A stretch of 64,000 nt of DNA from Streptomyces sp. NRRL B-1347 (GCF_000720325.1 NZ_JOJM01000034.1:1-64000); one strand, 5' to 3'. Shown: positions 8,513 to 16,865, numbered from the stretch's first letter. The notes: generated by a model not told the origin, from the letters alone. Translations and numbers: made by a program.

Positions 8513-8541
8513 TGATTAGCACTCGCCCCCTCCGAGTGCAA
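8513..8541 (-). promoter_or_regulatory. groEL promoter
   Basis: Reverse strand: -35 TTGCAC (8536-8541), 17-bp spacer, -10 TAATCA (8513-8518). The whole promoter is covered by the distal CIRCE element, fitting direct repression by HrcA. Confidence 0.6.
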
Positions 8542-8542
8542 G
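8516..8542 (-). promoter_or_regulatory. CIRCE element, distal (HrcA operator)
   Basis: Reverse strand: CTTGCACTC, 9 nt, GAGTGCTAA. The second arm is consensus, the first 7 of 9. Tandem to the proximal element with a 9-nt gap. Confidence 0.8.
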
Positions 8543-8843
8543 GTCGCCCCCACACTCCGGGCCCGGCTTCCCTTGGTGACCACCGCCCGCCGGGTGCGGG
8601 CCGTAGCCCACGACGCCGCCGCTCCGCGGCGGATCCTTCCCACCCACGCGCCCATGACCAGGCAGCTTCACAGCGCGAGCGCGAGGGCACCTCCCTACCC
8701 GCGCAGTGCACTGCCGAGCAAACGGACGGGCGGGCGGGAAACATCCGGCGCGCCAGCGCCGGTGACGTGGGAGACGGCCCGCACCCGAGAGACAAGCAAG
8801 CGGCAGCGCAGGGGGCCCCGGCCAAGGCGGAGGGAACGCAGAA
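8543..8843. other. Intergenic stretch upstream of groEL, no gene seen
   Basis: About 300 bp between the groEL operators and the cold-shock gene terminator. Frames are open on both strands, but none has plausible protein composition or a ribosome site. No repeat or RNA fold was recognised. Confidence 0.5.
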
Positions 8844-8874
8844 GGGCCCGCCTCCCGAACCGGGAGGCGGGCCC
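8844..8874 (-). terminator. Terminator of the cold-shock gene
   Basis: Perfect 14-bp arms GGGCCCGCCTCCCG / CGGGAGGCGGGCCC with a 3-nt loop, 34 bp past the stop codon. No T-tract. Confidence 0.8.
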
Positions 8875-8907
8875 ACGCGTCGCTGGTGGCCGATCGCGCC
8901 AAGCCGA

Positions 8908-9111
8908 TCAGACGGCGAGCTTGACCATGTCCGCCTGCGGACCCTTCTGGCCCTGCGAGATCTCGAACTCGACTCGCTGACCTTCTTCAAGGGTGCGGTA
9001 GCCGTCCATCTGAATCGCGCTGTAGTGGACGAAAACATCCGCACCACCGTCGACCGCGATGAAGCCGTATCCCTTCTCCGCGTTGAACCACTTGACGGTG
9101 CCCTGAGCCAT
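8908..9111 (-). CDS. Cold-shock protein, CspA family
   Basis: Single-stranded nucleic-acid chaperone of 67 aa, one cold-shock domain. The RNA-binding motifs KGYGFI (residues 13-18) and VFVHY (26-30) are intact, as is the start [10 protein letters not shown]. Length is exactly typical. The upstream region is long; a candidate promoter at 9223-9250 would give a leader of about 100 nt, common for csp genes whose mRNA structure controls translation. Which numbered paralogue this is cannot be told from sequence alone. Confidence 0.95.
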   Translation of the reverse strand: MAQGTVKWFNAEKGYGFIAVDGGADVFVHYSAIQMDGYRTLEEGQRVEFEISQGQKGPQADMVKLAV

Positions 9112-9222
9112 GCCTAACTCCCCTATTACTGGCCCTTGCGCAGGACCGCACTTCGCGGACCCGGGTCAGACCTCACTCCCCATGGGTTGGGGGTGTGCGC
9201 CGGAACGCGTCGACCGCGGCTG

Positions 9223-9250
9223 AATGTATCTGCCCAACTGCCGTCTGCAA
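9223..9250 (-). promoter_or_regulatory. Candidate cold-shock gene promoter
   Basis: Reverse strand: -35 TTGCAG, 16-bp spacer, -10 TACATT, within relatively AT-rich sequence. TTGACC a few bases upstream could be an alternative -35. The rest of 9112-9478 holds no recognisable gene. Confidence 0.35.
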
Positions 9251-9478
9251 CAGGTCAATCGGACGAGAATTCTGGGCACGGCCGATCGCCGATATACGGA
9301 GAATTCACCGGAGTTCAGGGCAAGTCGGGCCAGACAAAAGGCACGTTCGGCTCAAATAGGCAGGACACTTTGGCTACTTCTTGTCGGCTCCGAGGCCGAC
9401 TTTATCCGGGCGACTGACGCCGCCCGACACCAAAAGCGGAGCTCCATTCCCAACTGTACCGCGCTCAACCATGCAGAA

Positions 9479-9511
9479 TTGCCCCCTCCGCTTCTCTCGC
9501 GGAGGGGGCAA
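9479..9511 (-). terminator. Terminator after the MoaD-like gene
   Basis: Perfect 13-bp arms TTGCCCCCTCCGC / GCGGAGGGGGCAA with a 7-nt loop, 60 bp past the stop of the MoaD-like gene. Confidence 0.8.
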
Positions 9512-9572
9512 TCGAGGTAACTCAGCGTAGGAACAGAGCCGTTGTATACGAAACGGCTTCCGGTGCGACGGG

Positions 9573-9848
9573 TCAGCCGCCGGCCACCGCCGGAATGATC
9601 GAGACGCCCGCGCCGTCGGGCGTGGCCGTCTCCAGGCCCTGCTCGAAGCGCACGTCGTCGTCGTTGACGTACACGTTCACGAACCGGCGCAGCTTGCCCT
9701 GGTCGTCCAGGACGCGCGCGCCGATGCCGGTGTGGTTCTTCTCCAGGTCGGCGATGACCTCGGCGAGGGTGGCCCCCTCGGCGGAGACCTCCGCCCGCCC
9801 GCCGGTGTACGTACGGAGGATGGTCGGGATGCGAACGTTGACGCTCAT
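9573..9848 (-). CDS. MoaD/ThiS family sulfur-carrier protein
   Basis: Ubiquitin-like sulfur carrier of 91 aa ending in Gly-Gly, the residue pair that is adenylated and thiocarboxylated in this family. The core VNVRIPTILRTYTGG and FVNVYVNDDDVRFEQGLET is typical. ATG 9848 (MSVNV) is preferred: GAGG lies 8 nt upstream, whereas the earlier GTG 9857 overlaps that site. It lies downstream of threonine synthase on the same strand, separated by a dispersed repeat (9871-9914). The family serves molybdopterin, thiamine or cysteine synthesis; beside thrC in actinomycetes a CysO-like role in sulfur amino acid synthesis is plausible but unproven. Confidence 0.88.
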   Translation of the reverse strand: MSVNVRIPTILRTYTGGRAEVSAEGATLAEVIADLEKNHTGIGARVLDDQGKLRRFVNVYVNDDDVRFEQGLETATPDGAGVSIIPAVAGG

Positions 9849-9870
9849 ACTCTTCACCTCGGTGGATCGG

Positions 9871-9914
9871 GGTGCCCCTTAGGGGGCGCGGGGAACTGCG
9901 CGACCAGCCACAAC
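9871..9914 (-). repeat. Dispersed repeat family B, inverted copy
   Basis: Contains GGGGCGCGGGGAACTGCGC and GCGACCAGCCAC, the reverse complement of the units at 12641-12679 and 32193-32231. It lies between thrC and the MoaD-like gene. Confidence 0.75.
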
Positions 9915-9955
9915 GGCCCCGCAGACGAAGAACAGGCAGCGAGCCCTACGGCGGT

Positions 9956-11263
9956 CTAGCCCGCAAGCCCCGCGGAGCGGAACGCGTCCAGGCTCGGCCG
10001 GATCGTCGCGGTCGCCTGAGACGTCGCGGCGACCGCGTCGAGGGTCTTCAGGCCGTCACCGGTGTTGAGGACCACCGTGGTCAGCGAGGGATCGATGAGA
10101 CCGGCCTCGATCAGCTTGCGCGTGACCCCGACGGTCACGCCGCCCGCGGTCTCCGCGAAGATGCCCTCCGTGCGGGCGAGGAGCTTGATCGCGTCGACCA
10201 CCTGCTCGTCGTTCACGTCCTCCACCGCGCCGCCCGTGCGCCGTGCGATGTCGAGCACGTACGGGCCGTCGGCGGGGTTGCCGATCGCGAGCGACTTGGC
10301 GATGGTGTTCGGCTTCTGCGGGCGGACGACGTCATGGCCCGCCTTGAAGGCGGCGGAGACCGGCGAGCAGCCCTCCGCCTGGGCGCCGAAGATCTTGTAC
10401 GGCTTGTCCGCGACGAGGCCCAGCTTGATGAGCTCCTTCAGACCCTTGTCGATCTTCGTGAGCTGCGAGCCCGAGGCGATCGGGATCACCAGCTGGTCCG
10501 GCAGCTCCCAGCCGAGCTGCTCGCAGATCTCGTACGCGAGGGTCTTGGAGCCCTCGCCGTAGTACGGCCGGAGGTTGACGTTGACGAAGCCCCAGCCCTC
10601 GCCGAGCGGGTCGCCGATGAGCTCGGAGCAGAAGCGGTTCACGTCGTCGTAGTTGCCCTCGATGCCGACGAGCTCGCCGCCGTAGACCGCGGCCATGACG
10701 ACCTTGCCCTGCTCCAGGTCGTGCGGGATGAACACGCAGGAGCGGAAGCCCGCGCGGGCGGCGGCGGCGCCGACGGCACCGGCGAGGTTGCCCGTGGAGG
10801 AGCAGGACAGGGTGGTGAAGCCGAAGGCGCGCGCGGCCTCCAGGGCCTGCGCGACGACGCGGTCCTTGAAGGAGTGCGTGGGGTTGCCTGAGTCGTCCTT
10901 GACGAACAGCTTGCCCTGCTCGACGCCCAGTTCACGGGCCAGGTTGTCGGCCTTGACGAGCTTGGTCCAGCCGGGGTTCAGGTTCGGCTTGTCCGCGACG
11001 TCGGCGGGGACGGGGAGCAGCGGGGCGTACCGCCAGATGTTGGCCGGGCCGGACTCGATCTTGGCGCGGAGCGCCTCGGGGTCGCCGACGGGAAGGTCGT
11101 ACGCGACTTCGAGCGGGCCGAAACACTCGGCGCAGGCGAAGATCGGACCGAGCGGGAAGACGGTGCCGCACTCGCGGCAGGAGAGACCCGACGCGGGTCC
11201 CAGGTCGACCGTGGTGTCCGCGGTTTCCGCGGGGGACGTGGTGTCGACGGTCTGCACAGCCAT
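9956..11263 (-). CDS. thrC: Threonine synthase
   Basis: PLP enzyme converting O-phosphohomoserine to threonine in the cytosol, 435 aa. Lys133 in HSFKDR is the expected Schiff-base lysine. An N-terminal four-cysteine knuckle (Cys29, 32, 44, 47) precedes the catalytic domain, as in many actinobacterial and archaeal forms. ATG 11263 is the family start. The leader contains a SAM-I riboswitch (11283-11432) whose closing helix ends within 20 nt of the start codon, so expression should fall when S-adenosylmethionine is high. That links the methionine/threonine branch point to SAM. The MoaD-like sulfur carrier follows. Confidence 0.95.
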   Translation of the reverse strand: MAVQTVDTTSPAETADTTVDLGPASGLSCRECGTVFPLGPIFACAECFGPLEVAYDLPVGDPEALRAKIESGPANIWRYAPLLPVPADVADKPNLNPGWTKLVKADNLARELGVEQGKLFVKDDSGNPTHSFKDRVVAQALEAARAFGFTTLSCSSTGNLAGAVGAAAARAGFRSCVFIPHDLEQGKVVMAAVYGGELVGIEGNYDDVNRFCSELIGDPLGEGWGFVNVNLRPYYGEGSKTLAYEICEQLGWELPDQLVIPIASGSQLTKIDKGLKELIKLGLVADKPYKIFGAQAEGCSPVSAAFKAGHDVVRPQKPNTIAKSLAIGNPADGPYVLDIARRTGGAVEDVNDEQVVDAIKLLARTEGIFAETAGGVTVGVTRKLIEAGLIDPSLTTVVLNTGDGLKTLDAVAATSQATATIRPSLDAFRSAGLAG

Positions 11264-11282
11264 GGAGGCGAGGCCCTTTCTC

Positions 11283-11432
11283 CTCATCTTCCTCGCGGCG
11301 CATCTCGCCACGAGACGGAATTGGCACCTTCCCGAGCCGGGAGCCTCGCGGTGCGCCTGTGGCGGCTACGAGACCGGCTGGAGGGTTGCCGGGGCTTCAA
11401 CGGGCCGTGTCCCTCTGCCCCTCTGGATGAGC
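11283..11432 (-). ncRNA. SAM-I riboswitch (S-box) upstream of thrC
   Basis: On the reverse strand the conserved S-box elements appear in order: CTCATCCAGAGGG opening P1/P2, GTTGAAGCCCC and GGCAACC in the core, GGTGCCAATTCC near P3/P4, and GATGAGGAG closing P1. P1 pairs 11427-11432 with 11283-11288. The closing strand runs straight into the thrC ribosome-binding region (AAAGGG), suggesting translational control. A further hairpin-forming GGGTGCC / GGCACCC lies upstream at about 11453-11470. Confidence 0.9.
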
Positions 11433-11601
11433 GGTATTCGGTTGTTGTACGGGGTGCCAGCGGCACCCGTGACGGACGGCGACCCCCGACATGCGATGGT
11501 CACCGGCGTTGTTCAAGACTGTAACCGAAGGCCAGGACAGTTGAGATAGTCGTCCGAACCGCGAGATGGATCACATACGGCCACCAACGGGAGGAACCCG
11601 C

Positions 11602-12591
11602 GTGCTGGAAGAGGTCGAGCGCTGGCTGAGCAGGCGTTCCTGGTCCGTGACCGACCGCCCGCTGGACCGTCTCACCGCCGCGAAGCGGGCCTCGGGCACC
11701 ACGGTGAGCGTCGTGCTGCCCGCGCTCGACGAGGAGCGGACGGTCGGGGAGATCGTCGCGGAGATCCGCCGCGAGCTGATCGAGAAGGTCCCCCTGGTCG
11801 ACGAGCTCGTGGTGGTGGACTCCGGCTCGCGGGATCGCACCGCGGAGGTGGCGCGCGCCGCGGGCGCCCGGGTCGTGCGCCGGGACGACGTGCTGCCGCG
11901 CGTCCCCGCGGTGCCCGGCAAGGGCGAGGTCCTGTGGCGGTCGCTCCTGGTGACGCACGGTGACGTGATCGCGTTCGTGGACGCCGACCTGAAGGAGTTC
12001 TCGGCCGACTTCGTGACCGGCATCGTGGGCCCGCTGCTCACCGAGCCGGACGTGCACTTCGTGAAGGCGATGTACGACCGCCCCATGACGGTGCTCGACG
12101 ACGACACGGGCGCCCCCGGCGCCGACGCGTCGAGCGCCACGGCGGGCCAGGGCGGCCGGGTCACCGAGCTGATGGCGCGGCCCCTGCTCAACATGCACTG
12201 GCCCCAGCTCGCGGGCTTCGTACAGCCCCTCGGCGGCGAGTACGCGGCCCGCAGGTCGCTGCTCGAACGGCTGCCGTTCCCGGTCGGGTACGGCGTGGAG
12301 CTCGGGCTGCTCGTGGACGCGCTGCACACCGTCGGCCTGGACGCGCTCGCGCAGGTCGACGTGGGGGTGCGCAAGCACCGGCACCAGGACGGGCAGGCGC
12401 TCGGCCGGATGGCCGCGTCGATCTACCGCACGGCGCAGCTGCGGCTCGCCCGCGGCCACCTCGTGCGCCCGGAGCTGACGCAGTTCGTGCGGGGCGCGTC
12501 GGGCTTCGAGCCGCGCACGTACCCGGTGGACACGGAGGAGCGGCCGCCGATGGCGGAGATCGAGGAGTATGCGGCGCGGCGCGTGGCTTGA
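11602..12591 (+). CDS. gpgS: Glucosyl-3-phosphoglycerate synthase
   Basis: GT-A fold glycosyltransferase of 329 aa that transfers glucose from an NDP-glucose to 3-phosphoglycerate, the first step to glucosylglycerate. Evidence: PALDEERTV at 40-48, FVDADLKEF at 125-133 with the metal-binding DxD, and PLGGEYAARR in the acceptor region. GTG 11602 is chosen because GGGAGGA lies 6 nt upstream; ATG 11566 in frame lacks a ribosome site. It is divergent from the thrC riboswitch and 188 bp before otsA, from which it is separated by a dispersed repeat and a separate promoter. Association with trehalose genes suggests compatible-solute or glucose-polysaccharide metabolism. Confidence 0.9.
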   Translation: MLEEVERWLSRRSWSVTDRPLDRLTAAKRASGTTVSVVLPALDEERTVGEIVAEIRRELIEKVPLVDELVVVDSGSRDRTAEVARAAGARVVRRDDVLPRVPAVPGKGEVLWRSLLVTHGDVIAFVDADLKEFSADFVTGIVGPLLTEPDVHFVKAMYDRPMTVLDDDTGAPGADASSATAGQGGRVTELMARPLLNMHWPQLAGFVQPLGGEYAARRSLLERLPFPVGYGVELGLLVDALHTVGLDALAQVDVGVRKHRHQDGQALGRMAASIYRTAQLRLARGHLVRPELTQFVRGASGFEPRTYPVDTEERPPMAEIEEYAARRVA

Positions 12592-12640
12592 ACGGCTGTC
12601 CTGCGGGGCACGGGGGCCGGATTTTGTCCGCGGGCCGTCC

Positions 12641-12679
12641 GGGGCTGGTCGCGCAGTTCCCCGCGCCCCTTCGGGGCGC
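12641..12679 (+). repeat. Dispersed repeat family B
   Basis: GGGGCTGGTCGCGCAGTTCC followed by CCGCGCCCCTTCGGGGCGC. The second half folds into a GCGCCCC/GGGGCGC hairpin. Near-identical copies at 32193-32231, 9871-9914 (inverted), 44986-45012 (partial) and 53569-53632 (variant). Confidence 0.8.
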
Positions 12680-12735
12680 TTGCCTTCGGGGCACTGCCTT
12701 CGCGTCGAGTCCATGAAGTGATGGGCCACTCGCAC

Positions 12736-12772
12736 GGGTGCGCGTTTACGCGCACCCGGCTCGGGCTAGGTT
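12736..12772 (+). promoter_or_regulatory. otsA promoter with a perfect inverted repeat over the -35
   Basis: GGGTGCGCG (12736-12744) and CGCGCACCC (12749-12757) form 9-bp perfect arms around TTTA. The -35 TTTACG (12745-12750) sits at its centre, followed by a 16-bp spacer, -10 TAGGTT (12767-12772) and 7 nt to the ATG. The repeat may be an operator or the terminator of gpgS. Confidence 0.5.
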
Positions 12773-12779
12773 CGCCAAC

Positions 12780-14168
12780 ATGGTCTCCCCTCGTGCCGCC
12801 GCCCGGGTCCTCGTCGCGTCCAACCGCGGCCCCGTCTCGTACGCCGTCGGGGACGACGGCGAGCTGACCTCCAGGCGCGGCGGCGGCGGGCTCGTGTCCG
12901 GGCTCAGCGCCATCGGGGACGAGGCGGACGCGCTGTGGGTGTGCTCCGCGCTCGGCGACGGCGACCGCGAGGCGGTGCGGCGCGGGGTCGTCGAGTCGGG
13001 CGTGCGCATGCTCGACATCGACGCGAAGACCCACGCGGCGGCGTACAACGGCATCGCGAACTCGGTGCTGTGGTTCGTGCACCACATGCTGTACCAGACG
13101 CCCCTGGAGCCGGAGTTCGGCCCCGAGTTCCGCGCCCAGTGGGCCGCCTACGAGCAGTACAACCAGGCCTTCGCGGAGGCGCTCGCCGAAAGCGCGGCGG
13201 ACGGCGCGACGGTCCTCGTGCAGGACTACCACCTCGCGCTGGTGCCGGGCATGCTCCGCGAGCTCCGCGGCGACCTGCGGATCGGGCACTTCTCGCACAC
13301 TCCGTGGGCGCCCGCCGACTACTTCCGGATGCTGCCCGACGACGTCGCCGAGCAGCTGCTGCGCGGCATGCTGGGCGCGGACCGGCTCGGCTTCCTCACC
13401 GGGCGGTGGGCGGACGCGTTCACGGAGTGCTGCGTGCGGCTGCTCGGCGGCACGTCGGGGACGCGCGTCGGGGTGCACGGGCTCGGCGCGGACGCGGACT
13501 TCCTGCGGGAGCGGTCGCGGCGCGCGGACGTCGAGGAGCGGCTCGCGGCGCTGCGCGAGCAGGTGGGGCCCGGCCGGCAGGTCATCGTCCGCGTGGACCG
13601 CACCGAGCTGTCGAAGAACATCGTCCGGGGGCTGCGGGCGTACGAGCTGCTGCTGGACGAGCGCCCCGAGTGGCACGAGCGGGTGGTGCACGTCGCGTTC
13701 GCCTACCCCTCGCGGCAGGACCTCGCGGTCTACCGCGACTACACGGCGGAGGTCTCGCGCGTCGCCGACGCCATCAACGCCCGCTTCGGCACGGCGGCTT
13801 GGACGCCGGTGGTGCTGCACGTCAAGGACGACTTCGCGCGCTCCCTCGCCGCGTACAGGATCGCCGACGTGGCCCTGGTCAACCCCATCCGGGACGGCAT
13901 GAACCTGGTCGCCAAGGAGGTCCCCGTCGTCTCCGACGAGGGCTGCGCGCTCGTCCTGTCCCGGGAGGCCGGGGCGTACGAGGAGCTGGGCGAGGACGCG
14001 ATCGGGGTGAATCCGTACGACGTGACGGCGACGGCCGCGGCCCTGCACGAGGCACTCGTGCTCCCCGCCGCGGAGCGGGCCGAACGCACCAAACGCCTGG
14101 CCGTCGCAGCCACGGCCCTACCGCCCGCCCGCTGGTTCCTGGACCAGCTCAGAGCACTAGAGCCATAA
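12780..14168 (+). CDS. otsA: Trehalose-6-phosphate synthase OtsA
   Basis: GT20 enzyme joining NDP-glucose and glucose-6-phosphate into trehalose-6-phosphate, 462 aa. SNRGPV at 14-19, GGGGLVSGL at 34-42, QDYHLALVP and the HTPWAP acceptor region are all recognisable, and the C-terminal NPIRDGMNLVAKE nucleotide-sugar segment is intact. ATG 12780 lies 7 nt after a TAGGTT hexamer and lacks a ribosome site, so the mRNA is probably leaderless; GTG 12738 in frame would lie inside the promoter hairpin. It is convergent with otsB, which removes the phosphate. Osmotic or developmental trehalose synthesis is the likely role. Confidence 0.93.
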   Translation: MVSPRAAARVLVASNRGPVSYAVGDDGELTSRRGGGGLVSGLSAIGDEADALWVCSALGDGDREAVRRGVVESGVRMLDIDAKTHAAAYNGIANSVLWFVHHMLYQTPLEPEFGPEFRAQWAAYEQYNQAFAEALAESAADGATVLVQDYHLALVPGMLRELRGDLRIGHFSHTPWAPADYFRMLPDDVAEQLLRGMLGADRLGFLTGRWADAFTECCVRLLGGTSGTRVGVHGLGADADFLRERSRRADVEERLAALREQVGPGRQVIVRVDRTELSKNIVRGLRAYELLLDERPEWHERVVHVAFAYPSRQDLAVYRDYTAEVSRVADAINARFGTAAWTPVVLHVKDDFARSLAAYRIADVALVNPIRDGMNLVAKEVPVVSDEGCALVLSREAGAYEELGEDAIGVNPYDVTATAAALHEALVLPAAERAERTKRLAVAATALPPARWFLDQLRALEP

Positions 14169-14170
14169 CC

Positions 14171-14213
14171 GCTGTGGGCAATCGTCCCGCAGGGCGGGAC
14201 GGGTGGGCACAGC
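14171..14213. terminator. Convergent hairpin between otsA and otsB
   Basis: GTCCCGC-AGG-GCGGGAC (14184-14200) nested in an outer pair GCTGTG / CACAGC. It starts 3 nt after the otsA stop and serves both convergent genes. The composition resembles a dispersed Streptomyces hairpin, but no second copy is in this window. Confidence 0.65.
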
Positions 14214-14233
14214 CCCGGGTGCCGAGCAACCGT

Positions 14234-15085
14234 TCAGGCAAGGTCGGCGGTCAGCCGGGCCAGGAGCCCGACCACACCGGCAGGCCCGTCGACAACCAGG
14301 TCCGCGCGCGAGGCCAGCTCCGTGACCTCCGCGCTGCCGCTGCACACCAGCAGGCCCCGCACCTCGCCGTCGGCCCGCAGCTTGTCCACCGCGGCGAAGG
14401 CGGGCAGGTCCCCGAGGTCGTCCCCGGCGTAGAGGATCGAATCGGCGCCCACTTCGCGTACGTAGTCGGTGAGGGCCACGCCCTTGTCCACGCCGGGCGG
14501 GCGGAGCTCCAGGACCATGCGGCCGGGCTCGACGATCAGGCCGTGGCGCGCGGCGAGCTCGCCGAGGGGGCCCCGCAGCGCGTCGAAGGCGGCCTGGGGG
14601 TCGTCGGCCCGGCGCGTGTGCACCGCGACGGCGCGCCCCTTCTCCTCGATCCAGGTGCCCTGCCAGGCCCCGATGCCGTCGAGGAAGCCGGGCAGCTCGG
14701 CCCGGACGGCGGCGACGCCCGGGTGCGGTTCGGCCGCGTGCACGGTGCCGGTGACGGCGTCCCAGCGCTCCGCGCCGTAGTGCCCGAGCACGACGAGGTG
14801 CTCAAGGCCCGGGACGCCCGCGAACCCGCCGTGGCGGACGGCCACGCCCGCCGGGCGGCCGGTGACGACCGCGACGGAGCGGACCCGCGGAGCGAGCGCG
14901 GCGAGCGCGGGCACGGCGTCCGGGTGGGCCCTGGCCAGTTCGGGGTCCGGCACGATCTGCGCGAGCGTGCCGTCGAAGTCCAGGGCGATCACGGCGCGTT
15001 CGGGCCGGGCCAGGATCGCGGCGAGCCCTTCGCGGCCCGCGGGGGTCAGTGGCTCGTACGGGGAGTGCGTGCGGTCGTCACCCAT
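14234..15085 (-). CDS. otsB: Trehalose-6-phosphate phosphatase OtsB
   Basis: HAD-superfamily phosphatase, 283 aa, giving free trehalose from trehalose-6-phosphate. The nucleophile motif DFDGT is at 36-40, VVTGRP follows at motif II, and the C-terminal YAGDDLGD supplies the metal-binding acids. Length is normal. ATG 15085 has TAGGGT 7 nt upstream and no Shine-Dalgarno, another probable leaderless start. Because otsA and otsB converge instead of forming an operon, the kinase and phosphatase steps are under separate promoters. Confidence 0.92.
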   Translation of the reverse strand: MGDDRTHSPYEPLTPAGREGLAAILARPERAVIALDFDGTLAQIVPDPELARAHPDAVPALAALAPRVRSVAVVTGRPAGVAVRHGGFAGVPGLEHLVVLGHYGAERWDAVTGTVHAAEPHPGVAAVRAELPGFLDGIGAWQGTWIEEKGRAVAVHTRRADDPQAAFDALRGPLGELAARHGLIVEPGRMVLELRPPGVDKGVALTDYVREVGADSILYAGDDLGDLPAFAAVDKLRADGEVRGLLVCSGSAEVTELASRADLVVDGPAGVVGLLARLTADLA

Positions 15086-15101
15086 GGCCCCGACCCTAGC
15101 G

Positions 15102-15365
15102 TCAGCGTTCGGCGCGGCGTGCGGCGCGTACCCGCCGCAGGCGGTTCACGGTGACCGGGTCGTGGGCGAGGGCGCGCTCGTCGTCGAGCAGGGCGTTGAG
15201 GAGCTGGTAGTAGCGGACCGGGGCGAGGCCGAGCTCTTCGCGTATGGCCCGCTCCTTGGCGCCCGGGCCGCTCCAGTTGCGCCGCTCCAGGGCGAGCACG
15301 GCCCGGGCCCGCGCGGACAGGCCGCCCCCGGCCGCGGGGGGCTGCGCCTCAGGCACGTCGTTCAC
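15102..15365 (-). CDS. DUF3263 domain protein
   Basis: Protein of 87 aa. The conserved core LSARARAVLALERRNWSGPGAKERAIREELGLAPVRYYQLLNALL matches DUF3263, a small actinobacterial family with a helix-turn-helix look. The basic tail RLRRVRAARRAER is consistent with nucleic-acid binding. GTG 15365 lies 7 nt after TAGGCT with no ribosome site, hence probably leaderless. Function unknown; it ends 16 bp before the otsB start, on the same strand. Confidence 0.8.
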   Translation of the reverse strand: MNDVPEAQPPAAGGGLSARARAVLALERRNWSGPGAKERAIREELGLAPVRYYQLLNALLDDERALAHDPVTVNRLRRVRAARRAER

Positions 15366-15397
15366 CCGGCCCAGCCTAGCGCCGCGCGGGGCGGCCG

Positions 15398-16666
15398 CTA
15401 GCTCGCGTTCTCCTCGGCCGCGGCCTTCGCGTCGAGCTGGGCCAGGGTCGCCTCGGGGTCGCCGTTCGGGTCGACGGTCTTGCCGATGTACTTCTTGATC
15501 TGCACGGACACCTGCGCCCACGACGTCTTGCCGACGGGGTACAGCTGGGAGCCGGGCAGCTCCTCCAGGAAGCCGCCGAGCTTCTTCGCGTCGGCCTTGT
15601 CGTCGGCCATCTCCTGGGACGCCGACGTGGTCACCGGCAGCAGGTCGTACTCGCGCGAGAAGTCCAGGACGTTCTTCTTGGAGTAGGCGAAGTCGAGGAA
15701 CTCGCGGATCTCCTTGCGGTTCCCGTTCTCCTTGAAGGCCATCATCCAGTCGGCGACGCCCATCGTGGACTGGGCCTTGCCGTTGACGCCGGGCATGGGG
15801 ACCATGCCGTACTTCAGGTGCTTCTTGGCGGCCATCTGCATCAGCGTCGGGTGGCCGTTGAGCATGCCGACCTCGCCGCGCGTGAACGCGGCGAAGGCCT
15901 CGGCGCGGTTGAGCTTGCCGGGCGGCGTCGGCCCGGTCAGGCCCTTGCCGACCAGCTCGTTCTTCAGCCAGTTGAACGTGTCGACGTTCTGCTTGGAGTC
16001 GAAGTCGTACGAGCCGACGTTGTCGGTGTAGCCGCCGCCTCCGCTGAGCAGCCACTGGTACGTCTCGGCCTGCGCCTCCTCCGGGCCGAGCGGCAGCGCG
16101 TAGGGGATCTTCACGCCGCGCGACTTGAGCTTCTTCGCGGCGGCCTGGAGCTCGCTCCAGCTCTCCGGCGGGGTGATGCCGGCGCTCTTGAAGAGCTTCT
16201 CGTTGAAGAACAGCAGGCGCGTGGACGCGGCGAACGGCATGCCGTACTGGACCCGGTTGACCACGCCCGCCTTCGACAGCGGCGCGAGGAAGTCGGCCTG
16301 GGTGGGGATGGAGAGCACGTCGTCGGCGCTGTACAGCTTGTCCTGCGCCGCGTAGTCCGCGTAGGCGCCGATCTGCGCGAGGTCGGGTGCCTCGCCGTCC
16401 GCGACCATCTCCTTGACCTTGCGGTCGACGTCCGTCCAGGAGTACACGGTCACGTCGACCTTGATGCCCGGGTGTTCGTCCTCGAACTTCTCGGCCAGCT
16501 TGTCCCAGTACTTCTTGGAGCTGTTCGCCGCCGAGTCGCCGTAGTCGGCCGCCACGAGCTTGAGGGTCACATCGCCCGATCCGCCCGATTCGCCGCACCC
16601 GGCGAGCAGCGCCGCCATGCTCAGTGCGGCCACCGCCGCCGTAAGGCCTGTCACGCGCCGCTGCAC
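15398..16666 (-). CDS. Sugar ABC transporter solute-binding lipoprotein, orphan
   Basis: Extracellular binding lipoprotein of 422 aa: positive N-terminus, hydrophobic segment, lipobox LAGC with Cys24. The MalE-type body shows KYWDKLAEKFEDEHPGIKV near the N-terminus and PFAASTRLLFFNEKLFK in the middle. No permease genes are adjacent, so its membrane partners must lie elsewhere; MsiK at 42317 is the probable ATPase. Divergent from the SIS-domain gene with a DasR-type site between them (16725-16740), so an amino-sugar ligand is likely. GTG 16666 is chosen because it gives the full signal peptide; GTG 16654 is an alternative. Confidence 0.85.
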   Translation of the reverse strand: MQRRVTGLTAAVAALSMAALLAGCGESGGSGDVTLKLVAADYGDSAANSSKKYWDKLAEKFEDEHPGIKVDVTVYSWTDVDRKVKEMVADGEAPDLAQIGAYADYAAQDKLYSADDVLSIPTQADFLAPLSKAGVVNRVQYGMPFAASTRLLFFNEKLFKSAGITPPESWSELQAAAKKLKSRGVKIPYALPLGPEEAQAETYQWLLSGGGGYTDNVGSYDFDSKQNVDTFNWLKNELVGKGLTGPTPPGKLNRAEAFAAFTRGEVGMLNGHPTLMQMAAKKHLKYGMVPMPGVNGKAQSTMGVADWMMAFKENGNRKEIREFLDFAYSKKNVLDFSREYDLLPVTTSASQEMADDKADAKKLGGFLEELPGSQLYPVGKTSWAQVSVQIKKYIGKTVDPNGDPEATLAQLDAKAAAEENAS

Positions 16667-16724
16667 CGCTTTTTCCCACCCTTGCCGAGACAACCGGAAC
16701 GCGAGTCTCCCCCGCGTCAACACA

Positions 16725-16740
16725 CCAGGTCTACACCACC
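16725..16740. promoter_or_regulatory. DasR-type operator (dre) between binding protein and SIS genes
   Basis: CCAGGTCTACACCACC against the published dre consensus ACTGGTCTAGACCAGT: the core GGTCTA-n-ACCA is intact. It lies 59 nt upstream of the binding-protein start and 126 nt upstream of the SIS gene. Confidence 0.65.
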
Positions 16741-16865
16741 CGAGTATCACTTCTGCAACGGCGGTCACCCATTGCCCGGCCGGTCGCCCTGCTGCTAAGC
16801 ACTGGTCGGGGCGCCGTACCGGCGCCGTCCGGCACAACTCCCGCACCGGCAAGGAGCCTTGGCAC

